Origin: Solenopsis invicta
Lineage: Eukaryota > Arthropoda > Insecta > Hymenoptera > Formicidae
Reading direction: 5' to 3'
Length of the DNA stretch: 64,000 bases
NCBI RefSeq assembly: GCF_016802725.1
Contig: NC_052664.1
Coordinates: forward strand, 12,426,016-12,490,015
In this document: in pieces, positions 47,161 through 59,620 of the stretch
How positions within the stretch are numbered: position 1 is the first letter of the stretch
Layout of the letters: the number at the start of each line of letters is the position of its first letter
Made by a program: the position numbers and the translations under genes
The notes under the pieces: generated by a model
What the model was told of the DNA's origin: nothing
The model's database searches: none
The model's input: the letters and a program-made list of their open reading frames with translations, nothing else

Positions 47161-47730
47161 TACAAGTAATTGGAAGATTAGTGTCGTAATGCAAAATTAA
47201 TTAACGATGCAGCAGGAAAGCGTCGGGATAAATACAGATTTCGTAACGATAGCATTTACAGCGATAACGACATTAAAATTGAGGACACGTCGTGTCGCCG
47301 GACTCGCGAAATTTCAATTAATGCAATGTGCATTAAATACGGCGTTGGGAATTAAATACGGTGCGTGTCGCGCGATATTGGACTGGCGGGTCGGGAAAAT
47401 ATTGCGCTGTGACAGTTTCATTGTCGGTCGTCTGTGAACGCGGACGAACGCGTGCGTCTGCGACACGTAAATGGAAACGCGTAGAGTGGCGTAGACACAC
47501 ACGAGTTAAACGGCCGCGTAGAGGACTACTACTCTGACTTCGGAATCGATGGCATCGCCCCTGAAAGTCCCATGGTAATCGCGTGGCGTGAGGCACAGTC
47601 GTTAGAAGAGCGAGAGAGTATAAGCCGGGCAGCTCCGAAATTAGGGAGCAATTCCCCGATGCTTTCGGTTCAACTGTGTGCCGGGATATGTTCCTATGTC
47701 TCTACCACGATCCACTCACAGTAGTCGTTT
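47161..47730. promoter_or_regulatory. candidate homeodomain/POU-rich enhancer block
   Basis: GC-richer island whose left half is dense in homeodomain-type sites: gcaaaattaattaacg (AATTAATTAA at 47195-47204), several ATTAAA/TTTAC strings, and aatgcaatgtgcatt, an inverted pair at 47320-47334. A further inverted pair gacacg-t-cgtgtc lies at 47284-47296. Overlapping 62-87 codon frames on both strands look accidental. Function is inferred from motif density only. Confidence 0.35.
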
Positions 47731-49325
47731 CACCGTATATACGTCGTAACAATCGAAAATACTGACTCACAAAGACGGTCATAGTAGCAATCGAATGCTA
47801 ATGAGTGTCGCGAAATAGTATTTCTAAACGACAATCTTCGTCATTTAAGAAACGAATATTTTAATAAACAATTGGCACGAAACCGTGTTTAATCCACTTT
47901 AACAAATTGACTTGTACGCATTATCAATAACAATTGGCATTTTTACGTTTCTAAAACACTAAATACGTTAAATTGAAATGTAATCAAAATTATTTTATAA
48001 TGTTTTGCAAATAGCAGCGTGCTTTTTTAAAAGAGCAGATTTGTAAGACAAAATTTTTATGAATAAGATTTGTTTGGAGTAAAACTTTCTGAAACGATTA
48101 CACTCAATTGACGCAAAACTTTGTTATTTAGCAGAGCTCTTGAAATTTATTCACCAAGACTTACAACTCAAGCCACACACATATTACAAAAACCAATGTT
48201 GCTTCAACAATTTAATATTTTAACACTATTATTACGCCTAAATTTTACATAATCTTACGTTTGATTTTTTAATCAACTTTTTATTGTCTACACTGACTTA
48301 TATAATGATCGATGATTTCTTTAATATATCAGGTATTGTAAGGCGAGAGTTGCTGAATGCTTATCGGTCTTCTAGAGCGTACCTCTTCAATATTTTACAT
48401 TGTTATTTTATATAAGCAATTGATAATTTGATAAACATTTGATAAAAATAAAAAGTAAATAAGAAACAAGTAGGTAATACAGACAAAAATTTAGCAAGTT
48501 TCATCTTGTATTGTGAATGCTATTAGCATTTTAGAAAATCAGATACATCTGATGCAAATTTTTTATATGGCGTAATAACGTAATAATGCAATTTTATTTT
48601 GAATTGTTATATTTCCATAAAAGAAGGCTTGTTGTAAAATATTTTACATTCATTGTATGTACGTAATATTTACATTTGCTATAAAAGTTAATCGAGATTT
48701 TTGTAAACTCTATCGAGTTTCCTAACTCGTATTACCACAAATATTAAAATATAAATAATAATCTAAAATTGATAATAGTAAAACTAATAATTGGTATGAA
48801 TAAAAATATGTCAATTACAAAAATAAATTCAAGTTACTTATTTTTTCAATATTGTTATTTATTAATTATTGAACATTTAATTACTTTTTCAACGCATTAA
48901 TAAAATGGACATTAGTTAATGACTCCTTATATTTAAAAAAAATTATAGGTACACTTTAGACGATCCGTTTTCTAAATTACACCTTTCGCAGCATGTTGTA
49001 GAAAAGCTTCTAACAAATTAATTTGTTATTACTCGTATAAAAAAATTATAAAAAAGATTTAACATAGTTGATATTTGAGACATCAAGCTACTATTTCTTT
49101 GATTTACAAGCAGCACCAAAAATTATATTTAATTATTATCTTTATCTTTCTACCTAGTAGAGATTGTAACAGCAGCTTTACCGGCGTCTCGCTATTTGCA
49201 TATACATTTCGTTTTTCTTCTTTGTGTAAATTTCGTGTAAATGAATTATTACTTTGCAATGAATTATTATTATTAGTACTATTTACGTGACCGCTTGATA
49301 CGAGTAAGTGGTTCATTTTAAATCA
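47731..49325. other. long AT-rich stretch
   Basis: No gene. Antisense 70-71 codon frames overlap at 49075-49316 and look accidental. Confidence 0.5.
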
Positions 49326-50380
49326 TCTTCACGAGCTCTTCATGTAACATAATCGCGTGACGTGTAATGTGTAACGTAGATTTTCCGCAAATTGCGTCGC
49401 TCTATACCGTCGCGAGAAATGCCGCGACCGCGCGCGCCCAAATCTACCCGCCCGCTCATTCATCCGAGCGCAATTAAGTAGGTGTCAGAAATTGCTTCAT
49501 TAGCGACGATAATGGCAGATAATTTCGCCGTGCCGCGTAATTAACTCGTAATCGCCGAATATTACGTGCATCGCGCTTAGCGCAACGCGACGTAACCGCA
49601 AAGCATGTAGTCGAGAAGCACCCTTCTGCTTCTGATCCGAGCTTAGTTAATCCGCGTCGTCGCTCGACGCTCGTCCCTTTCGTCGAACGGCAGAACTACG
49701 ACGTTTTCGCATACATTTAGATGGCAATCGCTACCGGCGACTTTTATTACCGGCAATCACGAAAGCCTCAATGGTTCCGTATACTATTCGCGTGGACAGA
49801 CTCGTCGCGTCCTCCGTGCTCGCTATATACATCGTCGGCAACGTTTCAGTCAAAAGTTTTGCCGTTTCGATCGTCACGATCCTCGACCTCGGCAAGTAGT
49901 AATGGCAGTTGTCGGAGCGGGATCGGAGAAGGGTAGGGAAGTTGATCGGAAAACGCGCCCCGACTACTGGCGTGGGCTTAAAAGCGTCCGGGAAATGCCG
50001 GAGAGAGGCAACAGAGCGCCGCAGTGCAGCGCGTTTTAATAATTGAAATAATAGGAGCGACTTTTCGGAAGAAGGGATGCCGGCGAAACTTCAAGATGGT
50101 TAGAGAAGATGATAGGAAGAGGCTAAAGGATGGTAGAGGAGCCGGCAAGCTTGGGAAAAGCTCGTCGTTCCAGCCAAAGCGAGACTCCTTGCGCATCTCT
50201 CGACCACCTAAGTAGAAAGTAACGAGCGTCGGTTACGTTAATACCGCCGCTAACGTTCGTCTCTCTATGCACCTTGCGACCGCAACGATCCTGAATACGT
50301 GATCGCTCGTGCCGCTTCCTTTTTGATCATCGCTGCATTCTCTTCGCTGTCAGCGTGCATGGCGATTTCTCAAAACTGAT
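49326..50380. other. CpG-rich island, about 1 kb
   Basis: Very CpG-rich at 49385-49465. At 49480-49570 TAAT cores are frequent (gataatgg, cgtaattaac, gtaatcg), a homeodomain-site pattern. Short frames (63-72 codons) on both strands between 49.7 and 50.2 kb are not recognisable. A promoter or enhancer is the likely reading. Confidence 0.4.
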
Positions 50381-50430
50381 CAAATTGCAGTTTAATAACT
50401 TTAACGCTTTCGCTCTTTCAACTATAAAGC

Positions 50431-50567
50431 CTATTCTACATCGCCGTAACGTAAGGCCGTAAAGCTGTAATGCGCTTTAAAGTTAAAAGCTAATGGTAGA
50501 AACGAACGTGCGACTGCGGCTTATTGCTTTACGACCTTATGTTACGACTATTGCTGAATGTAGCAAT
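50431..50567. mobile_element. palindromic MITE-like element, about 137 bp
   Basis: Left arm ctacatcgccgtaacgtaag-gccgtaaagc-gtaatgcg pairs with the complement of the right arm (ctacattcagcaatagtcgt-aacataag-gtcgtaaagcaataa) with a 6-nt gap and a few mismatches. The centre lies near 50495. No target-site duplication was resolved. Confidence 0.65.
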
Positions 50568-51040
50568 TATGAGGCATCTCAAAAAAATATTTCAATTTAC
50601 ATATTTTGAGGAAGAACGTAAATTTGGGAGAGATTAATTTCTTTTGCGTGAAAGAAAAATAAAAGAAGCACAATAAACACGGATTAAAAAATTTGATGTT
50701 GCAAGCATGAAATTTGAAAGGATACGAAAGAGCTTTTATTTCAAAATATCAAAATTTTGTAGCAGCAAAAGAGACTTAGCTGAAAATGAACCTAATTTCT
50801 TGATTCGATTAGACTTTATTTTAATCTAACGAGCCCATGCATTTGCTTTTATATGTTTAATACAGAACAAATACGTTGTACATAAACACATTAATTAATT
50901 ACATTGTACGTTGTATTTAAAAATTATACACGAATGTTTGCATTTAGCTGTTAGTTTAACATTTTAGTTGTTGATTTAGTACTTCATTGTTGCTGGTTTT
51001 TGGTACAAAACTTTAGATATGCACGGCATATGCAAATGCG
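50568..51040. other. AT-rich stretch
   Basis: Nothing recognised. Confidence 0.45.
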
Positions 51041-52415
51041 GGCACTGTGTTTCCAATTCTCCGTCTGTACTTATCTTGAGAGCCGCATCATCAAAGTGAA
51101 TAGGGCGCGGCATTTTTGTCCCTGCTATATTTAGCTACAGGTAGGAGTAACCCCCGAATCCTCTTATGTTGCCGATAAACCTTAACTGCATCGAATGGCA
51201 CTCACAGCAGATATCGAACGTCGGAGTATATCAGGTGTTATATCACTCGTTTCTTCTAAGCTGGAAAAAAGTTTATTGCGGCGAGCACGCATTAATGCCT
51301 AGCTACCCGTTGCGTCGTTCCCATAAGTATCGAAATTCTTTATAAAATTGCTAGCTAATATCTCATCAAATTCTAAATTATTTTATTATGAAAATATATA
51401 AATAGAAAATTAATATAAAAATTTTAATAAATTCTGCTTTTCTCTTTTAATCTAAAAAATTTCATTTTATTAAAAAAATAGTTGCCTCGTTGCAATATTT
51501 TTTAATCTTTAAAAAAAGGAGGACAACTTGTATAATTTGTAAGGAGAATAAATTTATTATTATCATAAAATTACATCCACAAATGCTTTTGTAATTAGGC
51601 CGTTTTCTCTCCTATATTTTGCTTTACAAAACAACAAGCACTACTAACACATTATTATTCAATCTTTAAATTGTTATTATAAATGATTGAAATGATACTT
51701 ATATCTTATACTAAAATTGAAATAATAATTACTTCTTTAAAAAATATTTTATGAACGAATATAAAAGTAATTTGTTTTAATTTGTATAAAGTTATTCCAT
51801 AGTATTTTCCAAATTTAAATTAAGTTTTTCTAATAACTACTATCTTCTAATATCTAAAATGTATATTTATTGAAAACGTTTGAATAATTAAATTACTTTG
51901 AATTTATTCAATTTAATTTTTACTAAAAAATCCTCTTTAGTTATTAGTTCTGTTCCTATAGATATTGTAATTAGAAATTACAAATTTTTTTAACATAGCT
52001 ATTGATGTAACTAGTATTTTTTCGTTTATAAAATTTATATTTATTGATAATATTTGAAATATAGTTGAAATAATTTTTTTGCAGTGTTTGGGATAAGGGG
52101 AGGTTTGTAGAGATGCGTGCACGCATCCAAAATTATTAAATTGATTAGCAATTCAATTTTGTGATATTAAATTCTGGATTATTTTTAAAAGTTGTGCATT
52201 AAGTCCGGCGGCGCGTAGTTCGGGGAACTTTCTAAGTGTTTATAAATTTGTTTAGAAAGTTATTGAGTACTAAGAACTGCTTTTGACCGACATAGTCATT
52301 TTTATTATTTAAACGTGTTGAATTAATCGGATCTCATTTGAATTCTAGGATAATACTCTCTTTACTTATATAAATGTCTTAATGATAATGTCTTAAAATG
52401 GGTCACATATCGCAT
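51041..52415. other. short GC-richer block then AT-rich DNA
   Basis: 51041-51330 is GC-richer without frames. From there to 52415 the DNA is strongly AT-rich with no gene. Confidence 0.45.
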
Positions 52416-53420
52416 CGATATTTTAACACCATTCGATCCCATCGGATCCTTGTCGAGAGGAGATGGAGCGCGGCCTCGCGTATGATATAACCCTCTCGAA
52501 CATCCTGACAGATTTATATCGCCGCTACGCCGATAAAACCGGACGCAATGATCCGTTTCGTCATGCGAGGATCCGTGCGACGTAGATTTCCTGGGTGGGC
52601 GAAGCGCTCGGGAAAAAAATTTTGAGAGCTATCGGGCCGCACGTTGACGTATGGGTAACTTCGTTACGATCGCCCGATAACTCTTCATACACGCGGCCAC
52701 CGTGCGTGATACGTCGGGGCGTTAATGGCATATGGCAGGATCCGTATGTGCTCTCCGGAACGATAAGATAACGCCCGTGCATTTGGTTCTTATCGCAAAC
52801 GGCCACATCGAATCGCTTGGCTAACGCACTGCACACGCCTTTTTTTTACAAAGCCGCACCGCGTCGCACGTCGTGCAATTTTTTTTTCTTTTGTCCAAGC
52901 AATTGAAATATTGTAGCGTTTAATTTGATCGATTGCGGAAACAAAGACGTACCATTTGTTGTAGCGAGTATTTTTGTAGGCGTATTCCGTGAATAGGTAT
53001 TCTTCGCTCTGTGAAATGCTTTTTTTCAATATTAATTGAATTTTTTTTGAGATCCGCATTAGAGGATTAACATAGCGTTAGACAGGGGATTAACTGCTTG
53101 CTGCTTCTGATTTGCAATGGAGAAAAGGGCACTTTACCGCGTCGAACAAAGTATCAGATCAATCTCCGCAGCGCTGGGATAAGTGATCGCGCGACATTTT
53201 CGAAAATGACGAACGTCGTCTTAACGATGTCATCAACTTCACAGATTGTTTTTCATCCGTGTTCTCGTATTCACTTTGAGAGATACGCAGCTGAATCGCT
53301 GAGCGATATGCGTCAAAATACGAACGCTCTGTTGCACATGTTGGCGCATTTGCAAGATAAATAAACATATAGCGGCTGCGCTGTTACGAGAGTGCGAATT
53401 TTGCTAGTAACTGAAATAGA
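52416..53420. other. CpG-rich island with several open frames
   Basis: Minus-strand frames of 91 codons (52561-52836) and 89 codons (52790-53059) overlap slightly in different phases, and a plus frame of 88 codons (53098-53364) follows. The 91-codon peptide has balanced composition (MCSALAKRFDVAVCDKN...) but no family I know. No splice pattern decides it. Possible exon, possible regulatory island. Confidence 0.35.
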
Positions 53421-53852
53421 CGTTGCGCAAATATGCTCGGGTCTGTCCTTTTGATTTCGTTGTCGGTACGTGGCTCAATTATCTACCACTTTGTACCAGC
53501 AAATTTGACATATCTGGCATAGTAAAGTGCAACCGATGATTGAGACGATTATTTGATACTGCTTTTTTTCAAATATCTTGACTTACTGAATTTAACTTTA
53601 ATACAATGACGTAGCGTTAGAATTCAGCACAGAATTGACATGAGTCCTGTTTTTTAAAACTTTTAGTGCCTACTTCCTATTTACACCTTTTTTTTTATAT
53701 GTATAATATTTATCACTCAAGAAGTCATTCTGGTATTGATAAAAAAATTGTTTAGAAGTTAAAAAGATATTACATTTATTTGTACATACTTTTTTCTTAT
53801 CAGATTTAAAACTTTTATGATTTTTAATATTATTTTCCATTTTTTGAATTTA
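53421..53852. other. AT-rich stretch
   Basis: Nothing recognised. Confidence 0.4.
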
Positions 53853-54080
53853 CAGGATGTCTATAAAATCTGTTTTCACCACCTATATTTCGAAAATAAT
53901 TTAAAATTATAAAAAAATGCGAAATATGCAATGTTCAATAATTTTGAGAGGACGCTTTATTCTTCAATTTCTTTTAAAAAATAGCTTTTTGAAATGGTCA
54001 AATATGTTTTTACGGTGTTTCATAATTTTAAACTGTTTTTAAATTATAAGGGATGTAAATAGATTGTATAGACACCTTAT
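53853..54080. mobile_element. short element with about 22-bp terminal inverted repeats
   Basis: Left end aggatgtctataaaatctgt at 53854 and onward matches the complement of the right end (aaggtgtctatacaatctat, 54057-54078) at nearly all positions. About 225 bp in all, AT-rich, no coding frame. TA occurs at both outer borders but is not diagnostic in such AT-rich DNA. Confidence 0.65.
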
Positions 54081-55025
54081 ATAATTAAAAAAAATGTAAA
54101 CAGATTGAATTGCTACAGTTTTTAACATTCACTTTTGATAATAATTATATTTTTTTGATTGAGTGCATGCAGCAGGCGTTTATTATATAATATGCAGTAT
54201 TTCTACAGTGTTAGTTCTAACTTTACTACCAACATGTTCCACTAACTAAAATAATGAGAAAAGTTTGTAACGTACATGGATATATGGAGATGCTTTGTTT
54301 CTGAAGTACAAGTTTAAGATATCACAAAAAATGGATGTAGTTCGAGTAATGAAGCGAATATTTCAGGAGAACACTATAATAGCACCCACAACAAGCGAAT
54401 ATATATTTATATTTTTTTAGAAACATTGATAAATATTACCTAAAATAACTATTTTATAAAATAAAGAAATATTTAATAATTTAAAGAAATAAAAAATATA
54501 TTTTAAATGTTCATTGTGTACATATACGTACTTGTATTTATTGTTTGTATTTTTTGTTTTTTATATTGTGCATTTAAAGTAGCATTAAACTTTTCCACAA
54601 TATTTTCACTAATAATCTAAATAATTGTTCTGCAAATTTTATATATCGTTTATTTTCACAAAACAAATAAATAAATATCTCATTAATATTCTGTACAATA
54701 ATACCAAAATTATTTGTAATTTCTAATATTTTTTGTACAATTTTTAATATTTAATACATCGTTTTCCACTTTATTAGATTAAAAAATTGGATGTTAACTT
54801 GTAAATATTTTTAATCTTGCGATATTTTTCATTTTCTAGTATTTTAATAATCACAAAACTATAATTGATTTTAATATTATTTTATTGTTTAATAAGATAG
54901 CATTACAGTTTACTATCGTATTGCAGGTATTGGAAAATGAAAAGAAATTATAACTTGATTATTTAAAAAAAAAAATAGAATTACATTTTATTTGAAGAAG
55001 AAAGAAAAGAGTGGAATTTGCATCT
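54081..55025. other. AT-rich stretch
   Basis: Nothing recognised. Confidence 0.45.
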
Positions 55026-55872
55026 CCAATTTGAGTATTGCTGCTAGGTAGTCAGTTGTAATGGTGGAGGTACCAATGCGTACTATTTCTCTGACGATCT
55101 CCTTGAGAGGAGGATTCTAACGATGTTGCGGCGCGAAGAAATTCGAGTTGTTTCGAAGGCGTTCTATATACACGACCGTAGGAGAAATACCGAGTCAAAT
55201 ATGCTTTTAAGAACGCAGCTGGTCTTGCATAGCGAAGGTATTCTTAACTTGCCTTTGTGAGGGTCTCTGTCTAACCCCCCCATACCCCTACTCATCTTCG
55301 TTCCGTACTTCCCTTTTACATCCTCATCCTTATCCACGTTCTCCTTTCGTTGCCGTGCCACTCTGCCTCGCCTTTTTCCTTTTCCTCCGATCCAGCGTGA
55401 CTCGTCTTTCGCATCTCACCTGCAGGAAAGATGCATCGCCCGATGTCACTGCGGAGAGATCGATCAGTCGCCTTTTTTTCGTTTCCTCTCAAGCGGGCTA
55501 AGAAACTGCGGGAAAAAAAGAGTAATCTAACAGCACTATGAATTGCAATTTATGAATTGTAATATGAATGTCACGAAAATCAAGCACCAAATTAATCGAT
55601 CGGATATAATGAAAATTGTTGAGATTTTATCGCACATTTTTTTTCCTAGGGCGTCCTAACGATCCTGTGAAGATCCTATCCTCTCGCTGATATTCACTGT
55701 AGTGTTCTATGTAGAAAGTATCAATTCTGTGAAGGAAGAAGAGCTGACGCCTGTAAATTGATCCCCCTGGTTTTCGCGTGGAACAAAATGCCCGCAAAAA
55801 TCGGTCTTAAACGTCGGCGAATTCAGCCAGCGGGGAGTGTTATTATGAAAAGTGGTAGGTAGATGGTAGGCT

Positions 55873-55898
55873 GGGGAGGAGGGAGGGGGGAGGACGGG
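55873..55898 (+). other. G-quadruplex-type G run
   Basis: Runs of 4, 3, 6 and 3 G separated by A/GG/AC spacers of 1-6 nt fit the simple four-G-tract rule for an intramolecular quadruplex. Confidence 0.6.
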
Positions 55899-56169
55899 AA
55901 GAACGGTTACGACAGAGGGTTGATGACGAGATAGGATAATCGAATAACCGTTGCACCGTAGCGCCTTTGCTCTCGCAACGCTCCGCTCGCCTGTGTGTGC
56001 TGTATGCGCTCACGAAGTTCTACACCAATTCTCCGGCGTGTCTTAACTTACGATATTACGCGTTCAGAGCTCGCGACGACACCTTCATCGAGCACTTCCT
56101 CCCTTAATCTACGCGAAAGAGGACCGTTTGCAACGTATGAATTGTTTTGCGTCTCATTGGAATGTGAAC

Positions 56170-56188
56170 GCCGCGCCGCGCCGCGCCG
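56170..56188. repeat. GCCGC short tandem repeat
   Basis: Almost four units of GCCGC in a row, the most GC-rich spot in the window. Confidence 0.85.
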
Positions 56189-56260
56189 GTTCGTTGTAAT
56201 ACGGCATCTTATACGTGCAACTTTGCAAATTTCGGGATATTACATGAATAGAGATGCGCA

Positions 56261-57200
56261 CATAATATCTGTTTATAACGCACGACAGTTTCAAACAAAT
56301 TCTGACATAAGCAGGAAATTGTAGATAACAATTGGATTTGTTACTTTTGTTTAATATGCGTAGTTAGAAAACGTTACAAAACGCTAGTCTTGATTATTTT
56401 ATTTTGCTAGTCATTTATTGTTAAGATAATGCGATAATAAAAATACGAAATAGTTCGTCCGTATGTTATTCTGCGTTTAAAAAGAAGAATAAAAAGAATC
56501 GATAATTGTAATTCAGATTTAATATAGAAATCTCATCTTTGTATTTAAAACTACAAAACATTTGTCGTTCTTATTTTGATGCATCGATGTTTATCTGACA
56601 GTTTAATAATTTAAAAAACAGACTTGCACAATTTATTTTATTAATTTTTATTTGTATGTGAATATCAAAATATACCAATCGAATTTAACATTGGAGGGCA
56701 TAATCCTCGAAAGAAGTGTTTTTCACTTTATAAATTTGTTATTAATATTTTACGAGAATTATTTTACGTTATGTGTTACGGGTAATATTATCGCGAACCG
56801 ATTACTTTGCTGTTTTTCGTGGAATTTTCTATTTCCGAATTTATCAGTGATCAAACAATGATAAGATTTGATCCAGAACTTCGTCTCTCCGATCATCAGG
56901 TGATTACGAAAATTCGATGCGGTCTTAATTTTAATCTTAACTCAAGATAAAGAGTTACGTATGTTGTATTTGCACTGCAAATCCAAGAGTATAAAAAAGT
57001 GCCTCATTATCTCAGAGAGCTCTTTATGCAGCATAATGTGTTCTTTTTACACGGAAAACCAAGCAACACATATGGATGAGGTATTTTTTACATATATGGA
57101 GTCGCAGTGTAGCTTGGACGAACAATGCGCCAGTTTGTTTACAAAATTGTATAAATGATCGGAGTGATAATTTTAACAAATCTTCCAATCAGCCGAAAGT
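56261..57200. other. AT-rich stretch
   Basis: Two plus frames of 65 and 69 codons without features. No gene called. Confidence 0.45.
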
Positions 57201-57620
57201 TTAAAGTCTTTATTTACGATCAGCACGGACGAGACGATCATAGTTTTAATGAATGCTGGAAAAATCGATGCGATCGCATATCTAATTAATTAGCACGCGC
57301 GTATCATTAACGTAAATTACACGTTTCGTTTGCCCGGCTGCTGACTCACTCATTATTGAAAGATCGTTAAGTGCTCGATGAATTATCGTGGCGGAAATGT
57401 AGCCCGACGAGTGGGCTCTGTACCGGTGAAAGTGCCATCCTAAATCATTAATGGAATATTCGGTGCCCACTGGCCGACCCGGGTAAATGGCAATTACTGC
57501 TTTACGCCTCGTGGTCTGATACGCCTCGTGGTCTGACCTCGAGTAATTTTACTCGCTAGAAATTAGTTGCGATACCAACCAACTATACGCTGCCGTTTAA
57601 CTGCGTTTGTTAGACTCTCT
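57201..57620. promoter_or_regulatory. candidate homeodomain-rich regulatory block
   Basis: GC-balanced block with ctaattaattag, a perfect 12-bp homeodomain-type palindrome at 57282-57293, further TAAT cores (cattaacg, cattattg, cattaatgg), and gcgatcgc at 57270-57277. Evidence is motif density only. Confidence 0.35.
57503..57536. repeat. perfect 17-bp tandem duplication
   Basis: tacgcctcgtggtctga occurs twice end to end inside the regulatory-looking block. Recent local duplication. Confidence 0.95.
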
Positions 57621-59085
57621 ATTTATTAGATAAGTTGTTATTAGTTAACATCAGAAAATCAAAGGGATTACCCTGTTGGATGTCCTGAAAGGCTAATACT
57701 GTAACATGCCCAAAATGCTTTGTCTACATTAGCGAACGTTTTTATGAATGTTTTTCGAATTATGGATTTATTTTCACTCAATCCGTTTTATGAATATGTA
57801 AAGTATAAGATACGTAACATTACTAAACTGCAATTAAATGAAAATAATTGACAACTTTGACTAATAACATAAGTTATAATATAATGATTAATTGTATTTG
57901 AACTCATTTGTCGTACCAGAAATCGCTAAGGAAAAATTGAGACTAAATTTGTGACAGAGCCTGTTATTCAAATTTGATAAGCGGCTTAAATCAAATAAGA
58001 TTTTCGCGCAAATGAAATGCACATCATTCATTAAGTATTTTTAAATTAACTGATGGTCTCTTCACGATGGCACGGATGATAAATGACCTCTTTCTTAGTC
58101 ATGGCTATTCTTTATAAAAATGAAAGTGCACGGGAATCTCGTTTACTTTGACTGCAACACACGGAGTTGCATCTTTTGCTAGGCCAGTATCATAGCTGCG
58201 GAATACACTTTTATTGGCAATTTCGTGCAGAATAGTTTGCAAGTCTGAAACGCGAGGAACAGCGAATTCTGCATACCCTCCAGGCAATCATGTATGCTAT
58301 CTACTCTTCGTGAATTGCTCTTGTTGTTCTTCAATCCGACAAGATTATAATAGATTTGTTTACAGATGCGATTAAAGGTGTAATTTCTATGATTATTGCG
58401 GGCAACACAATTTTGATTTTATTGGGAATAATTGGCTAATATTTGGTTATTTTATTTTATATTGCTTGAATGCATCGTATTATTTAATAGCTGTTTATTA
58501 ATTTTTTGTCTAATAATACATATGTCATCATTTACTTGATTAAATGTTTTTAAATAAAATCACAGATGTATTATTAGCTAAAACATTTGAAAAAAATATA
58601 ACATATAATATTGTGTTTTTTATTTTTTGTTTTATTTTATTCTTGAAGTTGTTTATTTATACTGTGCCATATATTGGATATTTTTCACTTACAATTAGTG
58701 ACAGAAGTTAAAGTGACAAAATTATTGTTCTGTGTTTTTTACTCAAAAAAGATAGAAATATGTCTATTTGTATCACTAAATTTGTGAAGCATGTGTCAAT
58801 GTGTCAAAAATAATATAGCTATTTTAATAAATTTTAGTAGCAATTTACTCACTTAATAATGTCAGACGATAAGCGACACTAAATTTGGCATTTATTGCTA
58901 TAATGCTTGATTTTTTCCTCTTTTTTTTAGATAAACATAGCTTAATTGTTATTTGCGCCGATTTGTTCAGCAAGACAGAAAAAAATGTTCAATTATTGTA
59001 GAGTGAAACTGAAAATGTGCGTTAACACACGTTTCAAACGATATTGTTTCGTTCAATGCTTTTGAAATTAGTAGGTAGGTAGGTG
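57621..59085. other. AT-rich stretch
   Basis: One inverted pair taataatacat (58511-58521) and atgtattatta (58566-58576) could be the relic of a small palindromic element. A 60-codon minus frame at 58105-58287 is not recognisable. Confidence 0.45.
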
Positions 59086-59620
59086 GAGAGGGTGGCTTTT
59101 ATGAAGGGCTGATCTAAAATATCAGATTGCTTGTTAGTTCATTTACCGGCGCGACTTTATTGAAACGTCATGTTCGCAAGATAATTGTCGAGTATTAAAT
59201 TTCAAACGCTTACATCATTAATGACCATTCTCTGACACGTGACGGCGTGTGTCTATATTTACGTTGAAGCACGCGTTTCGACATGCCGCGCCGGCACGCC
59301 GCCGCGCCGTGCCACTCGCTCGCTCGCCGAGCTCTGACGGGACGGTTAGTTAATTTTAACACTAACTCTCTCACTCCAGTCACATACGAAACGAAACTTC
59401 GATAACGCTTTCACGAAATATACCGTTGGAATTAGCCGTAGGAGGACGGGAGGGGGCTTTACGAGTTTGAGGCTCGTAAAGCATATGAACAGCTTTAAAT
59501 CGCGCAAGCATAACATTCAAGATTAAAGAAACACGCATACGTTCCGGCCATATCATCATTCTAACGTGTTGTGTGTGTACAAGTGAATGTGCCTTTAGTG
59601 GCGCAGCGTGATGAATATAT
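59086..59620. other. CpG-rich island
   Basis: Contains three taggtagg-type units at 59071-59083 just before it, and a very CpG-rich core at 59275-59335 with overlapping GCCG/CGGC pairs and a CGCTCGCTCGC run. A 93-codon minus frame (59380-59661) is unrecognised. Confidence 0.4.

Larger units (their letters stand above)
55026..56260. other. CpG-rich island
   Basis: About 1.2 kb of GC-richer DNA. It holds the G-rich run at 55873-55898, a GCCGC tandem at 56170-56188 and a 109-codon plus frame (55995-56324) without a recognisable domain. TATA-like strings are absent, so if it is a promoter it would be of the CpG type. Confidence 0.4.

Noticed and set aside
52561..52836. 91-codon minus frame as an exon
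   Set aside because: No known domain and no clear acceptor and donor pair; other frames of equal size overlap the same island.
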